A stretch of DNA of 64,000 nt from Inconstantimicrobium porci (GCF_009696465.1 NZ_VULX01000005.1:1-64000); one strand, 5' to 3'; shown: positions 8,999-19,007, numbered from the stretch's first letter. The notes: a model not told the origin generated them from the sequence alone. A program made the numbers and translations.

Positions 8999-10444
8999 TT
9001 AGCAAAATTCTATATTATTCACCTTGTATTTTGCAAGGTTTTCCACCTGTTTTTTGAATAGCAAAGGTTCTACCTTAAAGCTGTCGATTCCTGGCACAAA
9101 ATTAAGATAAATATTCTTTGTTATACCTTCAATCTCCTTTAAAAACGTAAAAATATCACCTTTTACTGATTTTTCATAATGCTCGCTCAGCTCTATATAA
9201 AAATCATTAATTGCATTTTCACCTTCAACACGTAATATTTCATTTCTAATCAGATTTTCTATATATGAAAGCTTAAGTCTTTTGCCGTGACCGTCACATG
9301 CTTCGCATTTTTCTTCAATATATGAGTAAATACTCTTTCCTTTTTTCCTTCTTGATATCTGTACAAGATCAAGTTCAGTAAAAGGATATATCCTTGTATT
9401 TGTCTTATCATTGTAGAAGGCTTTTCTAAGAGCATTAAGCACATCTGCTTTGTCCTTATCATCTCTCATCTTTATAAAATCAACAATAATCATACCGCTT
9501 AAGTTTCTGAGTCTTACCTGTTTACCTATTTCATAAGCTGCTTCCATGTTGGTGTTCTTTGCTGTATCAAACTTATTACCATGTGAAATATTCTTTGATG
9601 AATTTACATCTATTGCATACAAAGCTTCAGTCTTATCAATGACAATCTGTCCGCCATTTTTAAGGTTAACAGTATTATGTCTAAGACTTACTATTTCTCT
9701 TTCTATGCCATAGTAATCAAACATTGTCCTGTAATCTTCATGAAGTATAACATCAATTTCATCTTCATCGCCTATATATTTTTTTATAAGTTCATAATCA
9801 TCTTTGCTGTCAACAACTATCTTTGATGTCTGATTATTTATATTATCTATAAGCACCTTATGAAGAAGACTGTTTTCACCATAAACTCTCTGTGGTTTCA
9901 ATATGTATTTCGATTTTTCATTTATATCACATATTTTTTCATAGATTGAATCTATCTCTTTGTTTACATGTAATACATCTGTATCTTCTGCACTAGTTCT
10001 GATAGTCACAGCTACATCATTTGGCAGTACCAGTTCATTTTTTAAGTTATTTATTATTCTTTCATCCTTTATTCTTCTTGATACAGAAAGTCCTTGTCTG
10101 TTAACAGTTAATACTGCATATCTTCCAGCAACAGAATATTCCTCAGTAACCTTGGCACCCTTATTACCGATTTGTTCTGTTAAAACTTCAACAATAACTT
10201 CATCACCCTGCTTATAAGTTCTGCCTTTTTTCATATTCATTTGAGCATCTCTTTTGTGTCCGATATCAACAAATACTGCTGATATTGCAGGAACTATATT
10301 CTTGATTCTCCCTTTGTATATTTCACCACATAGAGGTTCATTACGTTCCTCTTCCTCTTCAATGAAACATTCATAAAGTTGTCCTTTTTCTTTGACAGCT
10401 ATTCTTAATATCCTGTCTCTTCTTTCAATAAAAATCTCCCTCAC
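8999..10444 (-). CDS. rng: Ribonuclease G/E family endoribonuclease
   Basis: 481 residues, the compact RNase G size without the long RNase E scaffold tail. The S1 domain covers about 38-120. The catalytic metal ligands D279 (in IDVNSSK) and D322 (in IIVDFIKM) are present, as is the zinc-link CEACDGHG (C380, C383). It cuts single-stranded AU-rich RNA, for example in rRNA maturation and mRNA decay. GTG start after GAGGGTG. In clostridia it commonly sits between the radical-SAM/DUF2344 pair and rplU, as here. Confidence 0.9.
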   Translation of the reverse strand: MREIFIERRDRILRIAVKEKGQLYECFIEEEEERNEPLCGEIYKGRIKNIVPAISAVFVDIGHKRDAQMNMKKGRTYKQGDEVIVEVLTEQIGNKGAKVTEEYSVAGRYAVLTVNRQGLSVSRRIKDERIINNLKNELVLPNDVAVTIRTSAEDTDVLHVNKEIDSIYEKICDINEKSKYILKPQRVYGENSLLHKVLIDNINNQTSKIVVDSKDDYELIKKYIGDEDEIDVILHEDYRTMFDYYGIEREIVSLRHNTVNLKNGGQIVIDKTEALYAIDVNSSKNISHGNKFDTAKNTNMEAAYEIGKQVRLRNLSGMIIVDFIKMRDDKDKADVLNALRKAFYNDKTNTRIYPFTELDLVQISRRKKGKSIYSYIEEKCEACDGHGKRLKLSYIENLIRNEILRVEGENAINDFYIELSEHYEKSVKGDIFTFLKEIEGITKNIYLNFVPGIDSFKVEPLLFKKQVENLAKYKVNNIEFC

Positions 10445-10520
10445 ACAAGCACCCTCTCTCTATTAACTCATGTAAATATACTATTTAAAACATTTTTATA
10501 TTAATAATTTATTTTTTAAA

Positions 10521-10793
10521 TTAATTTAGAATTTAAAATGTAAAATTAAAAATTGAGGATGAAATCAGCAAACTGATTTCTAAATTATAATGGAGGCTTC
10601 CGCCTCCAACCTTTCAATTTAAAATAAATATTTCAAATTGAACAATTAAGAAGATTTAAAGAGGGCCAATCCCTCTTTTTAAGCGAACATACCAAATCTT
10701 TGATTTGGTATGTTCGCTTATGCCTTGGCTAGAACTCCCCACAACGGGAGTTCTAGCCATAATTCTAAATTTTAAAATCTAAATTCTAAATTA
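10521..10793. repeat. Mosaic hairpin repeat, copy 1 (modules A-B-C-D-E)
   Basis: Fills most of the 349-base gap between rng and the DUF2344 gene. Module A: GAAATCAG/CTGATTTC, 10561-10580. B: TGGAGGC/GCCTCCA, 10591-10608. C: AAAGAGGG/CCCTCTTT, 10658-10678. D: perfect 18-bp hairpin from AAGCGAACATACCAAATC, 10681-10719. E: GGCTAGAACTCCC/GGGAGTTCTAGCC, 10727-10758. The flanks form an inverted repeat: TAATTTAGAATTTA is read rightward near 10519 and leftward from about 10794. This is the most complete copy in the window. No gene is visible. Confidence 0.8.
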
Positions 10794-11501
10794 TTATAGT
10801 TTATATAATTCTACAAGTTTATCATCCTGTAGTGTGTACATTTCTTCTCTTCTTATTTCTACAAATCCGTCTTCAACAAAGTTTGTTGTGTTACTTTTGA
10901 TAAAAGTTGCTAATAAATCTGGTGACAAGTTTTCTCTGCTGCCGCAGCTTATTAAGCAGTTTAGTATAAGCTTATCTTCATCAATCTTGTACTCTATAGT
11001 TTTAACCAATTTCTTGATATCTACTTCTTTCTCGCCCTTCTTAGTCTTTTTAATAGTAATCCACTCTGATTTTGCAAAAAGCTTATCTAATTCAGCCGAA
11101 AGAACATCTGTATTATTGTATTTTATAATTATTGTATATTTTGCAGCATCAATAAGCGCCATTGATGGTGGTATTTTCTTTTCATTTTTAAGTGGTGCCG
11201 GTATCTTCTTTGCACATATAAAATGTATAGTTTCAGGAGATGCTTCGTTAAGTGTTTCTATAAGTTTATCTTCATCCATTTCTGATTCAAGTTCTATATC
11301 CATGTAATCTCCTAATGAATAAACTCCTACAGATAATGGCTGGGCTATTGCTGTTGCCATATGAGGATTAAATCCCTTTGAATAAGATATATCTATCCCA
11401 GACTTACCTACTATTCTCTGAATAGTTCTAAGCATATCAAGATGTGATATAAACTTTATACTATTTTCTTTTGTAAATTTAATTAAGTATCGCACCTTCA
11501 A
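10794..11501 (-). CDS. DUF2344 / TIGR03936 radical-SAM-associated protein
   Basis: 235 residues, opening VRYLIKFTKENSIKFISHLDMLRTIQRI and SYSKGFNPHM, the signature of the TIGR03936/DUF2344 family. TTG start at 11501 with AAGGAG six bases upstream. It overlaps the 3' end of the radical-SAM gene by 23 bases, so the two are co-translated. In some bacteria the two domains are one protein. The function is not established; proximity to rng and ribosomal genes suggests RNA or ribosome modification, which is inference. Confidence 0.85.
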   Translation of the reverse strand: MKVRYLIKFTKENSIKFISHLDMLRTIQRIVGKSGIDISYSKGFNPHMATAIAQPLSVGVYSLGDYMDIELESEMDEDKLIETLNEASPETIHFICAKKIPAPLKNEKKIPPSMALIDAAKYTIIIKYNNTDVLSAELDKLFAKSEWITIKKTKKGEKEVDIKKLVKTIEYKIDEDKLILNCLISCGSRENLSPDLLATFIKSNTTNFVEDGFVEIRREEMYTLQDDKLVELYKL

Positions 11502-13329
11502 AACACTCTCCTTCTTTAAAGTTTACATTAACACCACAACCAGTACATCCCTTTCTACAGTTCTTAGTAAGGACTCCTGTCTTTGCTTTTTCATTTTCTA
11601 TTTCAAGGTACTTTCTGTTAACACCAATATCTATAAAATCCCATGGAAGTATTTCATCATAGTTTCTCTCCCTGTAAGCATAGAAATCGCCATCAATATT
11701 ACATTCTTCAAAAGCCTTCATCCATACATCATTGTTAAAATATTCAGACCATCCATCGAATCTTGCACCATTTTTAAATGCCTTTATAAGAACATCACAA
11801 AGCTTTCTATCACCTCTTGCAAATACGGCTTCAAGATACGAAACCTTCTGCATATGATAATTGTAATTAATGTTTCTTGATTTAATAGAACTCTTTACAG
11901 CATTTATCTTATCATCTACTTCGTCTAATTTCTGCATTGGCGCCCACTGGAATGGGGTAAATGGCTTTGGAACAAAGATAGAAGTACTCACTGTTATCCT
12001 AAGTCCTCTGTTTCTCTTTTCCTTAGGTACTCCATAGTACTGATCTTCAACTTTATGTGCAAGCTCTCCTATAGCTTTAACATCATCAATTGTTTCATAT
12101 GGAAGTCCTATCATAAAGTAAAGCTTTATTGTACTCCAACCAGATTCAAAGGCATTTCTTACTGCTTCAAGTATTCTTTCTTCATTTAGTCCCTTATTAA
12201 TAACATCTCTCATTCTCTGAGAACCTGCTTCTGGTGCAAATGTAAGTCCAGTCTTCTTAACCTTCTGGATTTCCTTTATAAGATCAACTGAGAAAGCATC
12301 CATTCTTATTGAAGGAAGTGCTACAGATACTTTTTCACTGCTATGCTTTTCAATAAGCTTGCTAACAAGTCTAGTTATATCTGAATAGTCACATGTACTT
12401 AAAGAAGATAATGATATTTCCTTATATCCTGATGCTTTAAGCATTCTATCAGCTTCTTCAAGAAGAGTATCAAGTTTCTTTTCTCTTACTGGTCTATATA
12501 TCATTCCTGCCTGGCAGAATCTACAGCCATTAGTGCAACCTCTGAATAATTCAAGTACAACTCTATCATGAACAATTTCAGTATAAGGAACAATCATATC
12601 TACAGGGAATGATACCTTATCAAAATTATTAATTATTCTCTTCTTAACTACAGGCTTTACATCGTCATATTTAGGCTTGAATTCTTTTATTGTTCCATCT
12701 TCGTTATATGAAACGTCATATAGTGATGGCACATATATACCCTCAATCTTAGATACTGCTCTTAAGAATTCCTTTTTACTCTTACCTTTATACTCTCTGT
12801 ATAAATCAAGCACATCGTTCATCATTTCTTCGCCTTCTCCTATTTCAAAGAAGTCAATGATGTCATGTAATGGTTCAGGATTATATGCACAAGGTCCTCC
12901 AGCCATTATGATTGGAAAATCTTCGCCTCTTTCACTTGACTTTAATGGTATTCCACTCATGTCCAGCATATTTAATATGTTTGTATAACTCATTTCATAT
13001 TGAAGTGTAAATCCAAGCATATCAAAATCACCAAGTGCACTTTTAGTTTCAAGAGTATATAGAGGAATATTATTCTTTCTCATAAGCTCTTCCATGTCAG
13101 TCCATGGTGCAAATACTCTTTCACAATATGTATCTTGTCTTTCATTTATTGTATGATATAAAATTCTCGTTCCAAGGTGTGACATTCCTACTTCATAAAC
13201 GTCTGGGAAACAGAATACAAATCTTATATCAACTGATTCTATGTCCTTCTTTATCTCATTTATTTCTCCGCCTATATATCTTGCTGGTTTTTCAACTTTG
13301 CATAATATGTCATCTGATATATTTACCAT
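11479..13329 (-). CDS. TIGR03960-family B12-binding-like/radical SAM protein
   Basis: 616 residues. N-terminal region resembling a B12-binding fold (about 30-190, FCFPDVYEVGMSHLGTRILY). The radical-SAM cluster motif CTNGCRFC has its cysteines at 265, 269 and 272. The C-terminal cysteine cluster NCRKGCTGCGVN suggests a second metal site. Member of the TIGR03960 family, normally next to or fused with DUF2344. Substrate unknown. Upstream gene of the two-gene pair with 10794-11501. Confidence 0.88.
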   Translation of the reverse strand: MVNISDDILCKVEKPARYIGGEINEIKKDIESVDIRFVFCFPDVYEVGMSHLGTRILYHTINERQDTYCERVFAPWTDMEELMRKNNIPLYTLETKSALGDFDMLGFTLQYEMSYTNILNMLDMSGIPLKSSERGEDFPIIMAGGPCAYNPEPLHDIIDFFEIGEGEEMMNDVLDLYREYKGKSKKEFLRAVSKIEGIYVPSLYDVSYNEDGTIKEFKPKYDDVKPVVKKRIINNFDKVSFPVDMIVPYTEIVHDRVVLELFRGCTNGCRFCQAGMIYRPVREKKLDTLLEEADRMLKASGYKEISLSSLSTCDYSDITRLVSKLIEKHSSEKVSVALPSIRMDAFSVDLIKEIQKVKKTGLTFAPEAGSQRMRDVINKGLNEERILEAVRNAFESGWSTIKLYFMIGLPYETIDDVKAIGELAHKVEDQYYGVPKEKRNRGLRITVSTSIFVPKPFTPFQWAPMQKLDEVDDKINAVKSSIKSRNINYNYHMQKVSYLEAVFARGDRKLCDVLIKAFKNGARFDGWSEYFNNDVWMKAFEECNIDGDFYAYRERNYDEILPWDFIDIGVNRKYLEIENEKAKTGVLTKNCRKGCTGCGVNVNFKEGECFEGAILN

Positions 13330-13443
13330 GTTTGCCTCCGTTATTTTATTGATAAATTAAAGGGCTGCTGCATAAAAGACCTCTTATATCAACATCCCCT
13401 TAAACTATCTTATCTAATCATATATTTTAACATAAAACCTTTC

Positions 13444-14304
13444 TTAAACCAATGTGTTTTTATTCCTGCTATTTATATATTCCTCAAGCGAAATATTACC
13501 ATATACCTTAAGCGCCTCTACAACCTCCTGTTCTGTAACTTCCCCTATCATCTTCATATTATCATCAAGCACATAAAAAATATGATACGTGTTCTTATTT
13601 GTATATCCCAAAAGACTTAAAAGCCCTTCTTTATAATGAACTGAAATCATTCTGTTGATTATATATTTGCTTTTCAAAAACTTTTTCTGTTTTCTTATTA
13701 TATCCCCCATTATTATATACATTACCCTTCCTTTTTCTTTATATGTCTCTATAAATATCATTACCGTTATAAGTAAAATGGATATATTTATTTTTCCGTA
13801 GTAAAAATTTATTACAAGTATGAGACAAAACAATACTACTGTTATAAAACTGGAATATATAATGATGTTATGTGCTTTCTTAAATAACATTTTCAAACTA
13901 AGTATACTTTTTAAAATTTTAGCACCATCTAATGGAATTGCTGGTATTAGATTAAATGCTCCTAGTGCAAGATTTATTACAAAACATTTATGCAGAAATA
14001 CTGAACCCAACCATTTATATATAACGAGAAATATAACTGCTAACATCAAGTTACTTAATGCACCTACACTAAAAATAATAATTTCTTCTCTATGTGAAAG
14101 TTCATCTATGCTTTGTAGCTCGATAGTTGTACCCAAAGGATGTATGTTGAATTTTTCCACTTCCACATGTAAAGCTCGTGCTGCATAATAATGTGAAAGC
14201 TCATGTATTATAATAAATAAAAATGATAAAAATATTTCTGATTTCCATCCTAAAATCATAAGTATCAATATCTGAGGAAACAGCCATCTGCTTACTTTTA
14301 CCAT
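13444..14304 (-). CDS. spoIVFB: SpoIVFB-like intramembrane zinc protease (M50)
   Basis: 286 residues, multi-pass membrane protein. Zinc site HELSH (H34, E35, H38) in a membrane helix, and the second site NLIPAIPLDG with D126. The C-terminal part (about 205-280) resembles a CBS domain. In Bacillus, SpoIVFB in the forespore outer membrane cleaves pro-sigma-K and SpoIVFA holds it inactive. The gene follows spoIVFA by 19 bases, supporting this role. AGGAGTG precedes the ATG. Confidence 0.87.
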   Translation of the reverse strand: MVKVSRWLFPQILILMILGWKSEIFLSFLFIIIHELSHYYAARALHVEVEKFNIHPLGTTIELQSIDELSHREEIIIFSVGALSNLMLAVIFLVIYKWLGSVFLHKCFVINLALGAFNLIPAIPLDGAKILKSILSLKMLFKKAHNIIIYSSFITVVLFCLILVINFYYGKINISILLITVMIFIETYKEKGRVMYIIMGDIIRKQKKFLKSKYIINRMISVHYKEGLLSLLGYTNKNTYHIFYVLDDNMKMIGEVTEQEVVEALKVYGNISLEEYINSRNKNTLV

Positions 14305-14323
14305 AATACACTCCTTGTAAATT

Positions 14324-15118
14324 TTACATATTAATCACTGACTTTGGATCCTTTTCTTCACCTTTATAACTTATTGCGAATATTATTGCTGCAATCTTAC
14401 TCTTTCCTATTACTGTACTTTTGCCTAGAACTTCACCTTTATCGACTTTATCTCCTTCTTTTACATACACATCTGAAAGTCCAGTACAACTCACCTCAAC
14501 ACCATCTGTATTATTTACTATGACAGTATTAGATTTATCATCATTTTTGATAACTTTTCTTACAACACCTGTATATGGGTTGAAAATCTGTGAACCCTCC
14601 TTTGCACTGATCAGTACTCCTTTTCCAGAAACAAGCTTATCTTTATCTTCAACAATATTGCCATTAATAGGTGATACTATGTTGTTCTTCACACTATTAA
14701 AACCCTCATCATTTTTTTGTTTTGTGCTATCATCATTACCTGCAGCATCAAATTTTGTTTTCAATGTATCTACCGCATTATCAAAATTCTTTTTTATAGA
14801 ATCTATCTGAATATACTTAGTAACTTTTTCTGTAAGATCAATGTCTAATATATTTTTTGCATATTTATAAACATATTGTGACTGTGATGTATTTATAATC
14901 TTACATCCAAAAACAAAAACACACAGCAGAAATGTTATTGTGAATTCCTGAATCAATCTATTTCCGAGATTAAATTTAATTAACGGTTTATTAACATTCT
15001 GCTCTGTCAATCTTTCATCAAAAGAGTTCCTACTGAAGTTATCTTCCGGTGACTTATGAACTGCCTTTTTATACAGCTGCTGATAATAACTTTTTGTTTC
15101 TTCCTGATAATTATTCAT
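14324..15118 (-). CDS. spoIVFA: SpoIVFA-like M23-fold protein
   Basis: 264 residues. One membrane segment (about 52-70), a coiled linker, and a C-terminal LytM/M23-like beta domain (about 140-260: SPINGNIVEDKDKL, NPYTGVVRKVIK, VKEGDKVDKGEVLGKS). The histidine and aspartate zinc ligands of active M23 peptidases are missing, as in SpoIVFA, so it is a binding protein and not an enzyme. AGGAGG upstream. Paired with spoIVFB. Confidence 0.82.
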   Translation of the reverse strand: MNNYQEETKSYYQQLYKKAVHKSPEDNFSRNSFDERLTEQNVNKPLIKFNLGNRLIQEFTITFLLCVFVFGCKIINTSQSQYVYKYAKNILDIDLTEKVTKYIQIDSIKKNFDNAVDTLKTKFDAAGNDDSTKQKNDEGFNSVKNNIVSPINGNIVEDKDKLVSGKGVLISAKEGSQIFNPYTGVVRKVIKNDDKSNTVIVNNTDGVEVSCTGLSDVYVKEGDKVDKGEVLGKSTVIGKSKIAAIIFAISYKGEEKDPKSVINM

Positions 15119-15292
15119 TTAACATCCTCCTGTAAAAATTATCTTCACACTATATATATATTAGTAAAGATTTCGAATATACTATAATTCAACGTTGAAT
15201 AAATAATTAAAATTTTAATACTCCTTATGATGTAATGATCAGTCACCAATAATCATTGATCAATTTTTGATAAATCTTATATTATAAGCTAT

Positions 15293-15325
15293 AAAAAAAC
15301 ATTCAGCTAATATTTTAACTGAATG
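15293..15325 (-). terminator. Terminator after mgsA
   Basis: Leftward hairpin CATTCAG/CTGAATG with an A/T-rich loop followed by seven U. About 35 bases after the mgsA stop. Confidence 0.8.
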
Positions 15326-15361
15326 ATTTTCTAATATACTATATTAAATTTTGACTCTTAC

Positions 15362-15745
15362 TTAGATTTCAAATCTTCCTGTTGTCGCTAGTGCTTTAAA
15401 AAATATTTCTGCAGTTCCCTGGTTTGTTGCAATTGGAACATTGTGTACATCGCATAATCTTATTAATGCTGATACATCTGGTTCATGAGGCTGTACAGTA
15501 AGTGGATCTCTCAAAAAAATCACCATATCCATATTTCCTTCAGCAATCATTGCTCCAATCTGCTGGTCACCACCCATAGGACCAGGAAGCACTTTATGTA
15601 CTTCAAGATCAGTGTTTTCCATTACTCTTTCACCAGTGGCTCCTGTAGCATATAATTCATGTTCTTTTAAAACATTTTCGAATCTCTTTGCCAATTCAAC
15701 AATATCATCTTTCATATTATCATGTGCAATTAAACTAATGTTCAT
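15362..15745 (-). CDS. mgsA: Methylglyoxal synthase
   Basis: 127 residues. Catalytic Asp60 in [10 protein letters not shown], with phosphate-binding residues in IAHDN (H8) and TGATG; H87 lies in VQPHEPD. It converts dihydroxyacetone phosphate to methylglyoxal and phosphate, a bypass of lower glycolysis when sugar phosphates pile up. GGGGAG precedes the ATG. Transcribed alone with its own terminator. Confidence 0.95.
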   Translation of the reverse strand: MNISLIAHDNMKDDIVELAKRFENVLKEHELYATGATGERVMENTDLEVHKVLPGPMGGDQQIGAMIAEGNMDMVIFLRDPLTVQPHEPDVSALIRLCDVHNVPIATNQGTAEIFFKALATTGRFEI

Positions 15746-15847
15746 AAACTATTCTCCCCTTACTTTAATACCTTATAATATTATAATTCATTCTTCATAA
15801 TGTAACTTCTTAGAAAACTAAAATACATATTACTATTTGCATTAACT

Positions 15848-16951
15848 CTAAAAATGTATCTTTTTTCTTCTCATTCCGATATTAATAACAAGACCTATTG
15901 AAAGTATAGTTGTAAGAAGTGAGCTTCCTCCATAACTTACAAGCGGTAGTGTAATACCTGTTACCGGCATTATAGCAAGATTCATTCCAATATTCTGAAG
16001 TATAGCATAAATAAAATATGATGCCATTCCTACCGAAATTACACTTCCAAATATATCTTTAGAAGTTCTTGCTATTTCAATCATCTTATAAATAAGTATT
16101 GCATATAAAACAAGTAAGAATACACATCCTACTGTTCCAAAATGCTGCGCTATTACTGAGAATATCATATCTGTATGGTTTTCTGGCACAAATGCATCTG
16201 CATAACCTGATGTTTTAATTCCTATTCCAAAAACTCCACCAGAGCCAATTCCAATAAGTGCTCTACTCACCTGTAAACCATCTCCTGATGCATCAGCTTC
16301 TGGATTTAGGAATGATATAAGTCTTCTCTTCTGATATCCCTTTATTAGTCCTGAATTCCAAACGAGTGCTATAGCCACAAATAATCCAAATAATCCTGAC
16401 ACTATTACCTTACCATCAAGCCCTGCACAGAAAAATATGCCAAGCGCTATAAAGAAAAATACCATTGTCATCCCCATATCTGGCTGAATTACTATAAACG
16501 TAACAGGAATTATGATATACATGGCAAGGATAATAAAGTTTTTAAGATTATTAACCTTTCCATCAAAATCCTGTATCTTCTTTGCCAGCATAAGTATTAC
16601 TGCAATCTTAGCGAGCTCTGAAGGCTGAAACGAAACCGGTCCAAACTTTATCCATCCTACTGCCCCATTTATCTTACTTCCTAAAACAAACTTCGTAAGC
16701 ACTAGCAGCACTACATTAAACCAATAAAATATAACCACATAATTTTCAAGCATATTATAATCAATAAGCATCAAAAAATATAAACATACTAAAGAAATAA
16801 TAAGCCATACAAGCTGTTTACCTGCATTCTTACTTCCAATTGCCATATATATATTAACAATTCCAAATAGAACTATAAGTACTATGGAAACTATAATTCC
16901 CCAGTCCACTTCTCTTGCTAATTTTGAATCAAGTTTAAATTTATTAAACAA
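15848..16951 (-). CDS. rodA: RodA, SEDS-family peptidoglycan polymerase
   Basis: 367 residues with about ten membrane helices. SEDS motifs: FGPVSFQPSELAKIA, PDMGMTMVFF, and ENHTDMIFSVIAQHFG, and the C-terminal VTGITLPLVSYGGSSLL. It polymerises glycan strands from lipid II during elongation together with a class B PBP; two such PBPs are encoded nearby. TTG start at 16951 seven bases after GGAGG. The position beside minCDE and mreBCD favours RodA over FtsW. Confidence 0.9.
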   Translation of the reverse strand: MFNKFKLDSKLAREVDWGIIVSIVLIVLFGIVNIYMAIGSKNAGKQLVWLIISLVCLYFLMLIDYNMLENYVVIFYWFNVVLLVLTKFVLGSKINGAVGWIKFGPVSFQPSELAKIAVILMLAKKIQDFDGKVNNLKNFIILAMYIIIPVTFIVIQPDMGMTMVFFFIALGIFFCAGLDGKVIVSGLFGLFVAIALVWNSGLIKGYQKRRLISFLNPEADASGDGLQVSRALIGIGSGGVFGIGIKTSGYADAFVPENHTDMIFSVIAQHFGTVGCVFLLVLYAILIYKMIEIARTSKDIFGSVISVGMASYFIYAILQNIGMNLAIMPVTGITLPLVSYGGSSLLTTILSIGLVINIGMRRKKIHF

Positions 16952-17127
16952 CTCCTCACCTCCAAATACTATTAAGTCCTATATTGCTCAATAACTTCAT
17001 TAACATATAGTATATTATATCAAAAAAAGTACAATAATTTAAGGTTTAAATATTAAGTTATTATTAATGTTATATTAGTAAGATTCCAATCTTCATTTAA
17101 TTTAGCATTTCCAATTTGTCATTTCAA

Positions 17128-17165
17128 TTAAAAATTAAGAAAGCCATGCGGATGCACGACTTTCT
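17128..17165 (-). terminator. Terminator of the min operon
   Basis: Leftward RNA AGAAAGTCGTGC pairs over 12 bp (two G-U) with GCATGGCTTTCT around ATCC, followed by TTAATTTTTAA. Lies 27 bases after minE. Confidence 0.75.
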
Positions 17166-17191
17166 GATTAAATTGATAATTATTTAATTAT

Positions 17192-17461
17192 TTATCTTCC
17201 TCTTAAGTTCTTAATAGGAATATTAGCTACAAGTGATGCTGAATCTCCTTCAATTTCACCTGGCTTTGTTACTGCTATATCCATATCATCCATATCAATT
17301 TCTATATACTTATTAAGTACCTCAAGAATTTCCTGCTTTATCTTCGCCAAAATCTCTGGTGACAATTCTCCTCTATCATGAATAAGAATCAGCTTTAATC
17401 TGTCTTTTGCCACTTGTTTTGGTGTGGATTTTTTTGTGAATAATCCATTTAATAAATCCAC
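17192..17461 (-). CDS. minE: Cell division topological specificity factor MinE
   Basis: 89 residues, starting MDLLNGLFTKKSTPKQVAKDRLKLILIHDRGELSPE, the membrane-targeting and anti-MinCD helix, with the dimerisation domain following. MinE displaces MinC and stimulates MinD ATPase. GTG start six bases after GGGGGTG. Presence of MinE (absent from Bacillus, which uses DivIVA/MinJ) is usual for clostridia. Confidence 0.92.
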   Translation of the reverse strand: MDLLNGLFTKKSTPKQVAKDRLKLILIHDRGELSPEILAKIKQEILEVLNKYIEIDMDDMDIAVTKPGEIEGDSASLVANIPIKNLRGR

Positions 17462-17473
17462 TTCTTACACCCC

Positions 17474-18271
17474 CTACTTTCTGCCAAAAAACTTTTTAAT
17501 TGAACTAAAGAATCCACCTGAAGTTTCACTTAAATCTATTAGTGCAACTTCTTCACCAGTAATTCTCTTTGCAATATTTCTAAAAGCCTTGCCTGCTAAT
17601 GCATTCTCATCAAGAACAATAGGCTCTCCTTTATTAGTTGAAACAGTTATGCTTCTGTCATCTGGAACGACACCAATAAGTTTAACTGATAAAGTTTCTA
17701 CTATATCATCAGCTGAAAGCATATCTCCTCTTTGTGTCATTTCATAATTTAATCTATTAATTATAACCTTATGATCTTCAAGACCTCTTGCATCAAGCTT
17801 TCCGATAACCCTATCAGCATCTCTTACTGAAGTTATTTCAGGATTAACAACAATAACAGCTCTATCTGCTCCAACTATTGCATTTTCAAATCCTTGTTCT
17901 ATACCAGCTGGACAGTCAATTAATATGTAATCAAACTCTTCCTTTAATTCATTTATAAGTTTAAGCATTTCCTGTGGCTGAATATCATTTTTATCCTTAG
18001 TCTGAGCTGTAGGAAGTAAGAATAAGTTTGGAAATCTCTTATCCTTTATAAGTGCCTGTTTTGTTCTACATCTGTTTTCTATTACATCGATTAATGTATA
18101 TACTATTCTATTTTCAAGTCCCATTAAAACATCTAGGTTTCTAAGACCTGTATCCCCATCAACTACAACAACTTTTTTTCCAAGTGATGCTAAGGCTGTT
18201 CCTATATTGGCTGTAGTTGTTGTTTTTCCAACTCCACCCTTTCCTGATGTTACTACTATCGCTTCTCCCAT
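17474..18271 (-). CDS. minD: Septum site-determining ATPase MinD
   Basis: 265 residues from MGEAIVVTSGKGGVGKTT. The deviant Walker A (GKGGVGKTT) and the C-terminal amphipathic helix (FFSSIKKFFGRK) that binds the membrane are both present. GGAGG lies upstream of the ATG at 18271, so the longer frame to 18286 is not used. MinD recruits MinC and MinE to the membrane to block polar Z rings. Confidence 0.96.
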   Translation of the reverse strand: MGEAIVVTSGKGGVGKTTTTANIGTALASLGKKVVVVDGDTGLRNLDVLMGLENRIVYTLIDVIENRCRTKQALIKDKRFPNLFLLPTAQTKDKNDIQPQEMLKLINELKEEFDYILIDCPAGIEQGFENAIVGADRAVIVVNPEITSVRDADRVIGKLDARGLEDHKVIINRLNYEMTQRGDMLSADDIVETLSVKLIGVVPDDRSITVSTNKGEPIVLDENALAGKAFRNIAKRITGEEVALIDLSETSGGFFSSIKKFFGRK

Positions 18272-18288
18272 GAAAATCTCCTCCATTA

Positions 18289-18918
18289 TTAAATAAATTT
18301 ATTAGGTAAATAGGGTTCTACTATTATTTCATCATCCTTAATTTTAGCTACTTCAGGATATTGAGGTTTCTCACCATCAGGTGATATTGTTAATATCCCA
18401 CTTATTTGAAGTACTTCAGGCTGTAATGAAAAAGCTGCAATTACTGCTTTCTTATTACCATTTGCACCTGCATGTACACGTCCTCTAAGCTTTCCTAAAA
18501 CTATAATGTTGCCAAAAGCCGTAACTTCTGAGCCAGGATTAATATCCCCTATTATCACTAAATTACCAGGATAATCAATATGCTGGCCTCCCCTTATAGT
18601 TTTTTGAATGAATCTTGTCTTTCCTTCATAGACTCCAGAAAACATTTTTACTTCTTTTTCTCTTTTATCTTTAAAGATGCAGTCTCTTATTAAAACTTCA
18701 TCGAATAATAAATCTCTGAGTTTTCTCTGCTTTTTTTCATCAATATCTGTTAAATCGGCAATTATTGTAAGTACTGATCCTCTATAAAATCTCTTGCCTT
18801 TTTTCAGTCTTTCAACAAGAGTTTGTACCATATCTTCATAATCAACAAATTTATTCATATTAACAACAGCATTAATGCCATCTTTATTGCCTTTAATAAA
18901 TATTCTCTCGTCTACCAT
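18289..18918 (-). CDS. minC: Septum site-determining protein MinC
   Basis: 209 residues. N-terminal FtsZ-inhibiting domain (about 1-100) and C-terminal beta-helix dimerisation/MinD-binding domain (about 105-205) with [20 protein letters not shown] and the repeated turns [20 protein letters not shown]. FtsZ polymer antagonist. First gene of minC-minD-minE, 17 bases before minD. GGAGGT precedes the ATG. Confidence 0.94.
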   Translation of the reverse strand: MVDERIFIKGNKDGINAVVNMNKFVDYEDMVQTLVERLKKGKRFYRGSVLTIIADLTDIDEKKQRKLRDLLFDEVLIRDCIFKDKREKEVKMFSGVYEGKTRFIQKTIRGGQHIDYPGNLVIIGDINPGSEVTAFGNIIVLGKLRGRVHAGANGNKKAVIAAFSLQPEVLQISGILTISPDGEKPQYPEVAKIKDDEIIVEPYLPNKFI

Positions 18919-18950
18919 ACTGACCTCCGATTAATAAATACCTCTGTATT

Positions 18951-19007
18951 AATAAAGATATGATGAGTATCCGATTATTTAAGAATACCAGTCATCACAT
19001 CTTTATT
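18951..19007 (-). other. Long stem-loop in the minC leader
   Basis: On the leftward RNA, AATAAAGATGTGATGA pairs with TCATCATATCTTTATT over 16 consecutive pairs including a G-U that is a mismatch on the other strand. An inner GTAT/ATAC pairing lies in the loop. A second small hairpin, AATAC/GTATT, sits nearer the ribosome binding site at 18931-18955. No U tract follows, so this is not a simple terminator. It may be a leader control or RNA-stability element. Confidence 0.5.

Noticed and set aside
10834-11307. Rightward 157-residue frame
   Set aside because: Shadow of the DUF2344 gene with biased Ser/Ile composition.
15200-15290. Repeat with AATGATC/GATCATT words upstream of spoIVFA
   Set aside because: Only a weak dyad in AT-rich DNA; no module or boundary motif found.
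17128-17165. Another copy of the mosaic repeat after minE
   Set aside because: Hairpin sequence and flanks do not match any module; it is an ordinary terminator.
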